Shown here: positions 1 to 6,178 of the stretch, in pieces
Position numbering within the stretch: the first letter of the stretch is position 1
Layout of the letters: each line of letters opens with the position of its first letter
Assembly: GCA_002328565.1 (NCBI GenBank)
Contig: DCUU01000054.1
Span: 1-13,483, forward strand
Origin: Candidatus Moranbacteria bacterium UBA2206
GTDB lineage: Bacteria > Patescibacteriota > Minisyncoccia > Moranbacterales > UBA2206
Length of the DNA: 13,483 nucleotides
Reading direction: 5' to 3'
The notes under the pieces: model-generated
The model's input: the letters and a program-made list of their open reading frames with translations, nothing else
Databases searched by the model: none
What the model was told of the DNA's origin: nothing
Translations under genes and position numbers: made by a program

Positions 1-2184
1 TTGGAAGTAAATGATGAGTCAAGCGACTCTTCCTATGTAGTGAACTATCTTATCTCTGTCATTAAGAAAGAATACTATTCCAAAACTAAACGCGGGGCAG
101 TTGAAAGTTTCGAAGCAGCTCTAAACAAAGCCAATTTGGCACTGGCAAAGTTAGCCGAACATGGCAATGTTAATTGGCTAGGAAAAATAAATGCCATTAT
201 ATTAGTCATCGAAAAAAATAATATTCATCTTTCTCAAGCTGGAAGCGCTAGGGCTTTGCTACTTCGAGGAAAATCATTGACTGATATTAGTGAAGGCGCA
301 ATCATTCCAGAAAATCCCAGTCCTTTCAAAACTTTTGTCGATGTTCTAAGCGGAAGATTGGAAAAAGATGACGCGCTCATCGTGACTACTGACGCTATTT
401 TTGAAATTTTTTCTTTTGAGGAAATCAAAAGAAGCGCGCTGAAATTTTCCCCTGAGGAGTTTATTCGCTTTTTAAGAACTGCCCTGGGAAATGAATTAGA
501 AAGGGCCGCTGTGCTAGTTGCTAGGATGGGAGAGAAAAAGACTCCCGTAGAAATTCCACAGGAAACTATCGAGAAAAATGATTTCAATGCATTTAGCCAA
601 AAATCTTTTTCCAAAAATCCCAAGAAAAAAATAGAGAAAGAAAGTCAAACGACTGAGGAAAGGCAATTGTTAGCTCAAGAGATAAAAGAAGATCTCAAAA
701 AAGAATCCGATGAGTTTATCGACAAAAAAACCGGACATATCTACATCAAAGAAAATTTTTCTTTCCAAGAAAAAAATCCTTTCCTAGAAAATATTTCAGA
801 AATTATCGAGATAAAAATAACTGAATTTTTTAGCTTCTGTTCTAAAAAAATAGTTGTCTTGGGTCGAAAAATAGCTTCAATTAAATTACCATCAAAAAAA
901 GCTACACCATCAGAAGATGTTTTGAATTCTCTGCGAGAGGAAGAAAATATTCCAGAAGAACCTAGCAACATTACTCCAGTGCCAATTTCTATTCCAGTAA
1001 CACCAAAAAAACCAAGAGAACCGCTTATCAAAATTGACAAAGAAAAGATATCTCTTTTGACCAAGGAATTTTTTGCCACTCTCAAGGAAATTTCGCAGGA
1101 CATTTTTTCTTTTCTTGTTTTTGCCGGTCAAAAAACTATTGTTGGACTAAAAAAGTTTATTCCAAACAAACAAAACGACGCATTAAAAATAGAAACGGCA
1201 CCTGTTTCAAAAAATAATTTTCTAAAACTTTTCCTTCCACATTTTGGAAAGATAAAAAAAATATTTTCCCGTCTTGATTATTCGCAAAAAGTTTATGCTA
1301 CACTAGCGCTCTTGCTTCTTTTGGTGGCTCCTTATTTTATAGCTAAATTGCAAAATAAAGATACTCCTGAGGAATTATCCTCTCAAGAAATTACGCCCAC
1401 CATTCCCCTTCCACTTGAACAAGACAAGAATGTTTCACGCATTGAAAACTTGCAAATAGTTTTTTCCAAAAGTCAACTTTTCAAAATCATAAACCTGAAT
1501 GGAAAAATGTTTTTTGTCGATGAAAACAGCCTGACTAGCGCCGAGGATAATCAAAACTATCCCTTTCCAGCTGAATTTACTCCGATCAAGATTGTCTCCA
1601 ATATGGATGATTTGAATTTGATTTTTCTAATGAGTCAAAACAACAAAATAATTTCATGGAGTCCAATTTCCAAAAAATTTCAAGACAACGCCATAGAAAT
1701 TCCCGCCGGATCAGAAATTGCACTGGCTAAAACCTACCTTACCTACTTATATCTTCTAGATAAAAATAATAGCCAAATTTATCGCTATCCGCGAGCTAAC
1801 GAGGGTTTTGGTGAAAAGATAAATTGGCTAAAAGACACTCTTGATCTAAGCGAAATTTCTGACATAGCTATCGGAGAAAATCTATATCTAGCTCAAGATG
1901 GAAATATTTCAAAATTATTCCAAGGCAAAAAACAAGTTTTTACCATAGAAGAAACAGCTACAAAAATATTGGCGGATAAAGTTTATACCAAAAGAGACAG
2001 TCAGAATATCTTTGTCCTAGACCAAAAAAATTCCCGCATCATAAAACTGGATTTAGACGGAAAAATTGTTTCTCAGTTTTATAACACGGAAATTTCACAA
2101 GTCCAAGATTTCGAAATCAACGAAGAATCCAACTTAGCCTATTTTTCCAACGGCAGTGAAGTGAAAAGCTTTGAGATGAAATAA
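1..2184 (+). CDS. PPM phosphatase-like / single-TM / propeller-like protein, 5' end truncated
   Basis: The frame is open from base 1, so the true start is probably outside the window; the TTG at base 1 is only an edge codon. Residues about 1-175 resemble the C-terminal half of a PP2C/PPM phosphatase fold: GSARALLLRG (81-90) matches the family's GDSRAYLLR strand and IVTTDAIFE (127-135) matches LLLCTDGLTE. In both places metal-binding or conserved residues are replaced (D to S, G to A), so catalysis is doubtful. Residues 180-425 are a Lys/Glu/Ser/Phe-rich linker with two Phe-rich amphipathic stretches (near 270-290 and 350-385). A single hydrophobic helix follows at about 431-450. The rest (470-727) has repeated short beta-strand patterns such as 'IFVLDQKNSRIIKLD', suggesting an NHL-like beta-propeller, probably extracytoplasmic. 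The family and topology are inferred; the substrate is unknown. It ends 71 bp from the convergent PUR gene. Confidence 0.75.
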   Translation: MEVNDESSDSSYVVNYLISVIKKEYYSKTKRGAVESFEAALNKANLALAKLAEHGNVNWLGKINAIILVIEKNNIHLSQAGSARALLLRGKSLTDISEGAIIPENPSPFKTFVDVLSGRLEKDDALIVTTDAIFEIFSFEEIKRSALKFSPEEFIRFLRTALGNELERAAVLVARMGEKKTPVEIPQETIEKNDFNAFSQKSFSKNPKKKIEKESQTTEERQLLAQEIKEDLKKESDEFIDKKTGHIYIKENFSFQEKNPFLENISEIIEIKITEFFSFCSKKIVVLGRKIASIKLPSKKATPSEDVLNSLREEENIPEEPSNITPVPISIPVTPKKPREPLIKIDKEKISLLTKEFFATLKEISQDIFSFLVFAGQKTIVGLKKFIPNKQNDALKIETAPVSKNNFLKLFLPHFGKIKKIFSRLDYSQKVYATLALLLLLVAPYFIAKLQNKDTPEELSSQEITPTIPLPLEQDKNVSRIENLQIVFSKSQLFKIINLNGKMFFVDENSLTSAEDNQNYPFPAEFTPIKIVSNMDDLNLIFLMSQNNKIISWSPISKKFQDNAIEIPAGSEIALAKTYLTYLYLLDKNNSQIYRYPRANEGFGEKINWLKDTLDLSEISDIAIGENLYLAQDGNISKLFQGKKQVFTIEETATKILADKVYTKRDSQNIFVLDQKNSRIIKLDLDGKIVSQFYNTEISQVQDFEINEESNLAYFSNGSEVKSFEMK

Positions 2185-2215
2185 ACATTATCGCTACTTT
2201 TATACAAAATTAAAA

Positions 2216-2247
2216 CGGACCGCCATTATGTGGCAGTCCGCTTTTTT
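2216..2247. terminator. Bidirectional rho-independent terminator
   Basis: Stem CGGAC-c-GCCA pairs with TGGC-a-GTCCG around a 5-nt loop, with one C/A mismatch. It is followed on the plus strand by CTTTTTT and on the minus strand by CGTTTTAATTTT. It lies between the ends of the convergent phosphatase-like gene (2184) and PUR gene (2256), so it can stop transcripts from both sides. Confidence 0.85.
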
Positions 2248-2255
2248 ATTTGGTC

Positions 2256-2483
2256 TTATTGAAGATACTGCTTGAGTTCCAAAAGATTGTTTCCAAATTC
2301 CGCGAAATGATCTTTAAACAGAATAATTCGGTTGATTACTTTCTGATTATCCTTATTGAGATATGATTCAGCGATAGTTAAATAATTATTTCCATTGGAT
2401 GCCTTTTTGACATCAAAGAAATAAGTCTTTTTGCCCGCTTTGAGCATTTTGGAGAACACCTTCTCCTTTTCGATTTGTTGCAT
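2256..2483 (-). CDS. PUR-family (DUF3276-like) nucleic-acid-binding protein
   Basis: This 75-residue protein matches the pattern of bacterial PUR-alpha-like proteins (DUF3276, BpuR-type): KVFSKMLKAGKKTYFFDVK (residues 8-26), then YLTIAES, an NRIILFKDHFAEF strand-helix and a final helix. It corresponds to about one PUR repeat (four strands plus one helix). Characterised relatives, such as Borrelia BpuR, act as dimers that bind single- or double-stranded DNA and RNA and regulate gene expression. The start at 2483 is supported by an AGGA Shine-Dalgarno eight bases upstream, one of the few good ones in the window. The gene stands alone, with its own strong promoter about 200 bp upstream and a terminator downstream. 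The long leader, and operator-like repeats around the promoter, suggest tight or self-regulation, which is an inference. Targets are unknown. Confidence 0.85.
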   Translation of the reverse strand: MQQIEKEKVFSKMLKAGKKTYFFDVKKASNGNNYLTIAESYLNKDNQKVINRIILFKDHFAEFGNNLLELKQYLQ

Positions 2484-2491
2484 ACTTTTTT

Positions 2492-2496
2492 TCCTT
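2492..2496 (-). promoter_or_regulatory. Shine-Dalgarno (AAGGA) of the PUR gene
   Basis: On the minus strand AAGGA ends eight bases before the ATG at 2483. It begins right at the TA that flanks the 141-bp inverted-repeat element, so the element abuts the ribosome binding site. A real Shine-Dalgarno is notable because most neighbouring genes show none. Confidence 0.7.
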
Positions 2497-2640
2497 AGGA
2501 CTTGCGCATTTTCCTGAAAATCTATTTATGTAGCCAGTACAATGGCAGGATTACAATCAATAAATTCTGTCTATAATCTTAGTTGAATTTCTTCGTGATT
2601 TCAGCGAACAATAGATTTGAAGGGAGATGCGTAAGTCCTA
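2496..2640. mobile_element. MITE-like element with 29-bp terminal inverted repeats and TA flanks
   Basis: The left end (2498-2526, starting GGACTTGCGCAT) is the inverse of the right end (2610-2638, ending ATGCGTAAGTCC), with 24 of 29 positions matching. The 141-bp unit is bracketed by TA at 2496-2497 and 2639-2640, as expected for a TA target duplication like that of IS630/Tc1-mariner elements. There is no reading frame of note inside. A small internal hairpin (GCCA, six bases, TGGC) lies at 2533-2546. It sits inside the presumed 5' leader of the PUR gene. The alternative is a native structured leader whose ends pair; the sequence alone cannot decide. Confidence 0.6.
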
Positions 2641-2652
2641 TTATTAATAATT

Positions 2653-2680
2653 ACTGTGAAAATAATATTCTTTTCACAGT
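2653..2680. promoter_or_regulatory. Perfect 10-bp inverted repeat at the PUR transcription start (operator or leader hairpin)
   Basis: ACTGTGAAAA (2653-2662) and TTTTCACAGT (2671-2680) are exact inverse copies separated by eight bases. The predicted start of the minus-strand transcript (about 2677) falls in the right arm. The site therefore could be an operator that blocks initiation, or a hairpin at the extreme 5' end of the mRNA. Confidence 0.6.
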
Positions 2681-2683
2681 GAT

Positions 2684-2713
2684 ATTATAACAGTGTTATG
2701 CAATCACTGTCAA
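2684..2713 (-). promoter_or_regulatory. Consensus sigma70-type promoter of the PUR gene
   Basis: Reading the minus strand, a perfect TTGACA (2713-2708) is followed after 18 bp by a perfect TATAAT (2689-2684), preceded by TGT to give an extended -10. Transcription should start near 2677 and run toward the PUR gene, leaving a leader of about 194 nt. Confidence 0.85.
2690..2710. promoter_or_regulatory. Operator-like inverted repeat in the promoter spacer
   Basis: ACAGTG (2690-2695) and CACTGT (2705-2710) are exact inverse copies nine bases apart, lying between the -35 and -10 boxes. On the minus strand the -10 box is also flanked by two direct CACTGT copies 14 bp apart. This is a typical arrangement for a dimeric repressor; the regulator is not identified. 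Confidence 0.55.
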
Positions 2714-2784
2714 GTTTATTTTTCCAGAAAAGTTAAACACCAAGAATTCTCTTATTTGAGCCAATTAAATAGTGAGTGTGCTTG

Positions 2785-2811
2785 CAACGTGGCACGAAGT
2801 GCTTTACGTTG
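2785..2811. other. Hairpin downstream of the VirD4/TraC-like gene
   Basis: CAACGT and ACGTTG form an outer stem, with GCAC and GTGC as an inner stem around a 3-nt loop and asymmetric internal bulges. It lies 15-41 bp past the stop codon of the minus-strand ATPase gene. On the minus strand no T-run follows it; a T-run (2820-2827) follows on the plus strand. So it is not a textbook terminator for that gene, although it may protect the 3' end. Confidence 0.45.
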
Positions 2812-2818
2812 TGGATAA
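2810..2818 (-). promoter_or_regulatory. Exact DnaA box (TTATCCACA)
   Basis: TGTGGATAA on the plus strand is the exact complement of the consensus DnaA box. It is intergenic and touches the right end of the 2785-2811 hairpin. Binding by DnaA is inferred from sequence only. Confidence 0.45.
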
Positions 2819-2825
2819 CTTTTTT

Positions 2826-5291
2826 TTAAAACTTTATTCTGGTTCTTTCCATAATTTCCCGATTGACCAAATCCTTATCTCGACCATATTTCAAGCGAGA
2901 AAGTTCCTTGAGAGCATTGGCAATCTCTTGATCGCCCTTAGTTGGTGGAAAACCTTGGATATTAAAAGGCTTAGTGAGAACTCCATTTATGAGCACCTTA
3001 GCAAAACCATTATAATTATCCACATTTACCAAATCATTTTTTGTGAAAATTGGCTCTAGTTGCTTTTCTAAAAATTCAGCGTCTTCCGGGCCAACCCGAT
3101 AAATGACCATCGAGCCAACATTGCCAAAAACGGCTTTAGAAATTTCTTCTTTGAGTTGTGCGATAAATTGATGGGCGATATTCAAACATAATTTATATTT
3201 TCTGGCTTCAGAAAGAATTTGGGAGATAGAATTAGTGGTAACATTTTGAAACTCATCCATATATAAATAGAAATCAACCCGCTGTTCATCTGGCAAATCC
3301 ACACGAGAAAGCGCTGACATTAGAATTTTTCCTACAATCACCATTCCTAAAAGTCGAGCATTTATTTCTCCGATTTTTCCCTTGGATAAATTAACCAAGA
3401 GAATTTTTTTATTATCCATTATCTCCCGAAAATTAATGGTGCTTTTTTGTTGGGCAATAATCGGACGCATCATATCATTGGAAATAAAAGTGGTAAGTTT
3501 GGAAGTGATATAGGGCACCATATTAGCCAAGGCCGCCTCTCCCCCAGCCTTCTCCGCTTCCTTAGTCCAAAAATCGACTACTATCGGATTTTGACATTTA
3601 GAAATTTTCATCGCTCTAAATTCTTCATCTGACAAAACTTTTGAAATTTCCATCAGTGTTGAACCTGATTCGGGATCATCCATAATGAGCAACATAGCAT
3701 TTCGCATATATTGTTCAAACATCGGTCCGCCCGTAGCCTTGAGATCATAAAGCTGATCAAAAATTCCAATCATTTCATTAATCACAAAAGTTTTCTGCTC
3801 TGGGTGGCCTAGATCAAATTCCAACATATTCAAGCCAAATGGTCTTTCGATGTCGGCCGGATCAAAAATCACCACATCCTCAGCCCTTTCCTTTGGAATA
3901 CAGGCCAAAATATCCTCAATAGCTTCTCCATGCGGATCAATAAAGCAAAAACCATTTCCCGCTCTAGCATCCTGTTTAGCCATTTCTTGCAAAATCGTCG
4001 TTTTTCCAGTTCCAGTTTGACCGATAGTATAAAAATGTCTCCGACGATCGTTGACCGTTAGACGAATTTCTGTCTTTGCTCCTCGATATTCATTAAAACC
4101 AACAACAGTTCCGTCTTTTGGGATGTCCACCGGTGCTGGTGCCGCGCTTGATTTCAAAAATTTAATCTTGGGAACTTCCGTTGAAGAAGTTGGCAGATGA
4201 AAAATGCTGGCAATCTCCTCTACATTCAAAAGCATTGCTTGTTCAGGGATAAAATTGCGAAAGATAAAATCATAGGCAATTTCTTTTTTCTTGCTACGAT
4301 TTTTAATTTGGAAATAATTCAAATCGGCGTTTTCATATTGTGAAAAAGCATTTTCCATTTCTCCTAAGATTTGATCGGCTCGTCCCTCACTTTTAGCTGA
4401 TGCTATCAAGCGAATATTAACCTCAAACCCAGACTTATTGGATTTTCTATCAATTAATTTAACCAACTCTTGTTCTTCGGGCGTAAGTTGAATGTTTTTG
4501 TCCGTCGGATTATTTGGGTCTTTTTTAGGAGTGAGACCTTCTTGCAAAGTTTTTTCAAAAATACCTCTTACGAATTTAAATGCAAATGAAGCGTTGGCTT
4601 CTTTTAATCTTTTCCCTTGTTGCATTCTGTGCGCCAACCTCATCCCCTTATACCGCCAACCAGCTTCAGCTGGGCTTAAAATTAATTGAATGGCTGCCCC
4701 CTCCTCGACAGCATCAAGACGACTAAGCGCATTTGCGATAGCATTTAGTGGATCAATTTCCAAATTTTCATAAGTTTTTATAGGTAAATAATATTCCCTT
4801 TTTAGACCTAGAATGCTCGCAGATGTGAAACTACCAGGAAGAAAAATATTAAAATCCTTAGATTTTTCCAAAGAAGCATTCGGAAAAAAACTATGAATCT
4901 GTTTTTCCAAAGCTTCGCGAAATTTTTTAGGAACAGCGACAAAAAAAATGATTTCTTCCTCCTTGGCGGAGTTAGCAATTTCAAAAGAAATATGTGGCTT
5001 GCCATACATAAACTGACGCCAAAAACCAGCTCGATCTTTCAGTGTTGAAAGAGAGGTCAAAAGTTGCTCCATAGCACCAATTTCTTCTTTCCAAAAATCT
5101 TGTCTTTTTTCAAGCGTTTCTTTAGGTTTGCCACTTCTAGAAACACGAATAATTTCCAAATCCAAATTCATTGAAAGATTAACCTGCGCGCGAAAACGGA
5201 AAAAACTTTGCGCCACCAACAAAATTCCGCTTATGATTGAAGCTAGCGCCGAAAGATAAATTAGTGGAATTAAAATTGAATTTAAATCCAT
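2826..5291 (-). CDS. Membrane-anchored VirD4/TraC-type AAA+ ATPase
   Basis: This 821-residue protein has one N-terminal hydrophobic helix (about 7-28) and a roughly 380-residue mixed N-terminal region. A RecA-like motor of the VirD4/TraG/HerA class follows, with Walker A GQTGTGKTT at 424-432, FIDPHGE just after it, and Walker B FYLYMDEFQN with D679 and E680. The stretch ILSEARKYKLCLNIAHQF after Walker B is the sensor/Q-rich helix typical of type IV coupling proteins. Known members move DNA or protein through a membrane channel, or power pilus or secretion machines, as hexamers. Such proteins are widespread in CPR genomes without a recognisable full type IV system, and no other secretion gene is seen here. 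The start has no Shine-Dalgarno. It lies 88 bp downstream of a 149-residue gene on the same strand, probably its operon partner. An exact DnaA box lies within the C-terminal coding part. Confidence 0.88.
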   Translation of the reverse strand: MDLNSILIPLIYLSALASIISGILLVAQSFFRFRAQVNLSMNLDLEIIRVSRSGKPKETLEKRQDFWKEEIGAMEQLLTSLSTLKDRAGFWRQFMYGKPHISFEIANSAKEEEIIFFVAVPKKFREALEKQIHSFFPNASLEKSKDFNIFLPGSFTSASILGLKREYYLPIKTYENLEIDPLNAIANALSRLDAVEEGAAIQLILSPAEAGWRYKGMRLAHRMQQGKRLKEANASFAFKFVRGIFEKTLQEGLTPKKDPNNPTDKNIQLTPEEQELVKLIDRKSNKSGFEVNIRLIASAKSEGRADQILGEMENAFSQYENADLNYFQIKNRSKKKEIAYDFIFRNFIPEQAMLLNVEEIASIFHLPTSSTEVPKIKFLKSSAAPAPVDIPKDGTVVGFNEYRGAKTEIRLTVNDRRRHFYTIGQTGTGKTTILQEMAKQDARAGNGFCFIDPHGEAIEDILACIPKERAEDVVIFDPADIERPFGLNMLEFDLGHPEQKTFVINEMIGIFDQLYDLKATGGPMFEQYMRNAMLLIMDDPESGSTLMEISKVLSDEEFRAMKISKCQNPIVVDFWTKEAEKAGGEAALANMVPYITSKLTTFISNDMMRPIIAQQKSTINFREIMDNKKILLVNLSKGKIGEINARLLGMVIVGKILMSALSRVDLPDEQRVDFYLYMDEFQNVTTNSISQILSEARKYKLCLNIAHQFIAQLKEEISKAVFGNVGSMVIYRVGPEDAEFLEKQLEPIFTKNDLVNVDNYNGFAKVLINGVLTKPFNIQGFPPTKGDQEIANALKELSRLKYGRDKDLVNREIMERTRIKF
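3016..3024 (+). promoter_or_regulatory. Exact DnaA box (TTATCCACA) inside coding sequence
   Basis: An exact consensus 9-mer lies in the 3' part of the ATPase gene, where it encodes part of VDN on the opposite strand. It faces the box at 2810 about 200 bp away. It may be coincidental. Confidence 0.3.
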
Positions 5292-5338
5292 AAATATTTT
5301 TTGTTTTAATTTTTATTAAAAAAATAATTTCGTTATTG

Positions 5339-5374
5339 TTCGTAGATTCGCATGCTATTCGTAGTTTCGCATCG
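5339..5374. repeat. Two-copy 19-bp tandem repeat
   Basis: TTCGTAGATTCGCATG (from 5339) recurs as TTCGTAGTTTCGCATC (from 5358), a period of 19 bp with 14 of 16 positions the same. It occupies the gap between the 149-residue gene and the ATPase gene, next to the stop codon of the former. Its function is unknown. Confidence 0.6.
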
Positions 5375-5379
5375 CATTG

Positions 5380-5829
5380 TTATATTTCTTTTATCATTCC
5401 CTTGGCCACCAAAGCATTGTGCAGTTCTTCTCCTAACATTCTATCATGGAATTCGTCTAATATGTAATTATCTTCCATATGACGTGCCACATTCACAGCA
5501 TGCGGGATACCTTTATTTTCGGCAATTGTTATTAAATTACCAATTTTACTTTCTGCATCGATTCCGGCGTTAGCCGAGACAGCATCGGTCGCCACATCAT
5601 CCGCTTGAACTTTTTGACTTTGTGTAGGAAGTTTGGAAAGAATTTTTGAATAAGCTGATTCCTTTTCTACCACACCCTCTCTTCTTTCTATCTTTTCCGG
5701 AGTGGGAAATACTTCCTCATTTTTTTTCGCCAAAACACTTTCTGCTTTCCCACCACCCGTGAATTTCTCCTTAAGATTCAAATCTCCCTCCTCAATTGGC
5801 TCAAGATTTGAAATAATTTCGTCAGTCAT
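5380..5829 (-). CDS. Hypothetical protein, first gene of the ATPase operon
   Basis: I do not recognise a characterised family for this 149-residue protein. It has no signal peptide or membrane segment. The first 85 residues are acidic, charged and probably disordered (runs of E and K, a GGGK turn at 25-28). The C-terminal 55 residues look like a compact helical domain, with the distinctive stretch NKGIPHAVNVARHMEDNY followed by DEFHDRML. Its position directly upstream of the VirD4/TraC-like ATPase, with only a short repeat-bearing gap, suggests a partner or adaptor of that ATPase; that is an inference from context. ATG at 5829 is chosen because a candidate promoter ends just upstream and no earlier in-frame start is evident. 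No Shine-Dalgarno is visible. Confidence 0.7.
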   Translation of the reverse strand: MTDEIISNLEPIEEGDLNLKEKFTGGGKAESVLAKKNEEVFPTPEKIERREGVVEKESAYSKILSKLPTQSQKVQADDVATDAVSANAGIDAESKIGNLITIAENKGIPHAVNVARHMEDNYILDEFHDRMLGEELHNALVAKGMIKEI

Positions 5830-5846
5830 ATTTTTATATTTTATTT

Positions 5847-5877
5847 ATTATAGCTTCGGTGTATATCTTCATGTCTA
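5847..5877 (-). promoter_or_regulatory. Candidate promoter for the 149-residue protein / ATPase operon
   Basis: On the minus strand TAGACA (5877-5872) is followed after 19 bp by TATAAT (5852-5847), giving a short leader of about 12 nt before the ATG at 5829. A second TATAAT on the same strand at 5884-5879 is an alternative -10 with no clear -35. Confidence 0.5.
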
Positions 5878-5907
5878 AATTATACACCCAAAACAATTTT
5901 TTGGATA

Positions 5908-5916
5908 TGTGGATAA
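5908..5916 (-). promoter_or_regulatory. Exact DnaA box (TTATCCACA) in a divergent promoter region
   Basis: TGTGGATAA on the plus strand lies between the two divergent candidate promoters, 16 bp upstream of the plus-strand TATAAT. DnaA could act here as a transcription factor; this is an inference. Confidence 0.4.
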
Positions 5917-5929
5917 GTTGTTTTTTTTG

Positions 5930-5938
5930 TGATATAAT
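5930..5938 (+). promoter_or_regulatory. Extended -10 promoter of the membrane glycosyltransferase operon
   Basis: TGATATAAT is a perfect TATAAT with an extended TGn motif. No convincing -35 box is present at 17 bp, where a DnaA box overlaps instead. Transcription would start near 5945, about 40 nt before the ATG at 5986. Confidence 0.6.
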
Positions 5939-5985
5939 TTTAGTATCAAAAAAATATCTTAATTTATAAACTTAAATAAAAAAAT

Positions 5986-6147
5986 ATGGAAAAATATCAA
6001 CTATTTGCGGTATCGGCATTTCTATTAATATTAGCTAATTACTGGCATTTCCTCGTAAACAGTAGTCCATTTATCCCACGCTCGCTTGATTATATCGCTT
6101 ATGGATTTTTTCTTTTTGGGATATCTAAATTGTTCAAAAATGATTAG
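5986..6147 (+). CDS. Small two-helix membrane protein (53 aa)
   Basis: This short frame starts at the first ATG after the plus-strand promoter and ends at TAG. It encodes two hydrophobic segments, about residues 5-24 (LFAVSAFLLILANYWHFLV) and 36-50 (YIAYGFFLFGISKLF), joined by a short polar loop and ended by K and D residues. Position, membrane character and promoter spacing support a real gene, although no family is recognised. Its stop overlaps an in-frame alternative ATG (6140) of the downstream glycosyltransferase frame, leaving room for translational coupling. It might assist the glycosyltransferase, but that rests on context only. Confidence 0.5.
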   Translation: MEKYQLFAVSAFLLILANYWHFLVNSSPFIPRSLDYIAYGFFLFGISKLFKND

Positions 6148-6178
6148 TTTGCTAATTTCATATTTTAAAATAAAAAAA

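Noticed and set aside
234..623. 129-codon minus-strand open frame
   Set aside because: Antisense to the phosphatase-like gene, whose reading frame shows real domain motifs; no start signal.
2498..2638. Remnant of a full insertion sequence
   Set aside because: The 141-bp interior shows no transposase-like reading frame, so at most it is a non-autonomous element.
2641..3024. Chromosomal replication origin
   Set aside because: Only two exact DnaA boxes, one in coding sequence, and no dnaA, dnaN, rpmH or parAB nearby; kept only as a DnaA-box observation.
2772..3059. 95-codon plus-strand open frame over the hairpin and DnaA box
   Set aside because: Most of it is antisense to the ATPase C-terminus, and its first part runs through a hairpin and poly-T tract.
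6086..6178. Longer start for the GT-C glycosyltransferase
   Set aside because: It would overlap the 53-residue gene and add a Phe-rich stretch with no family match; 6179 gives the usual short basic tail before the first helix.
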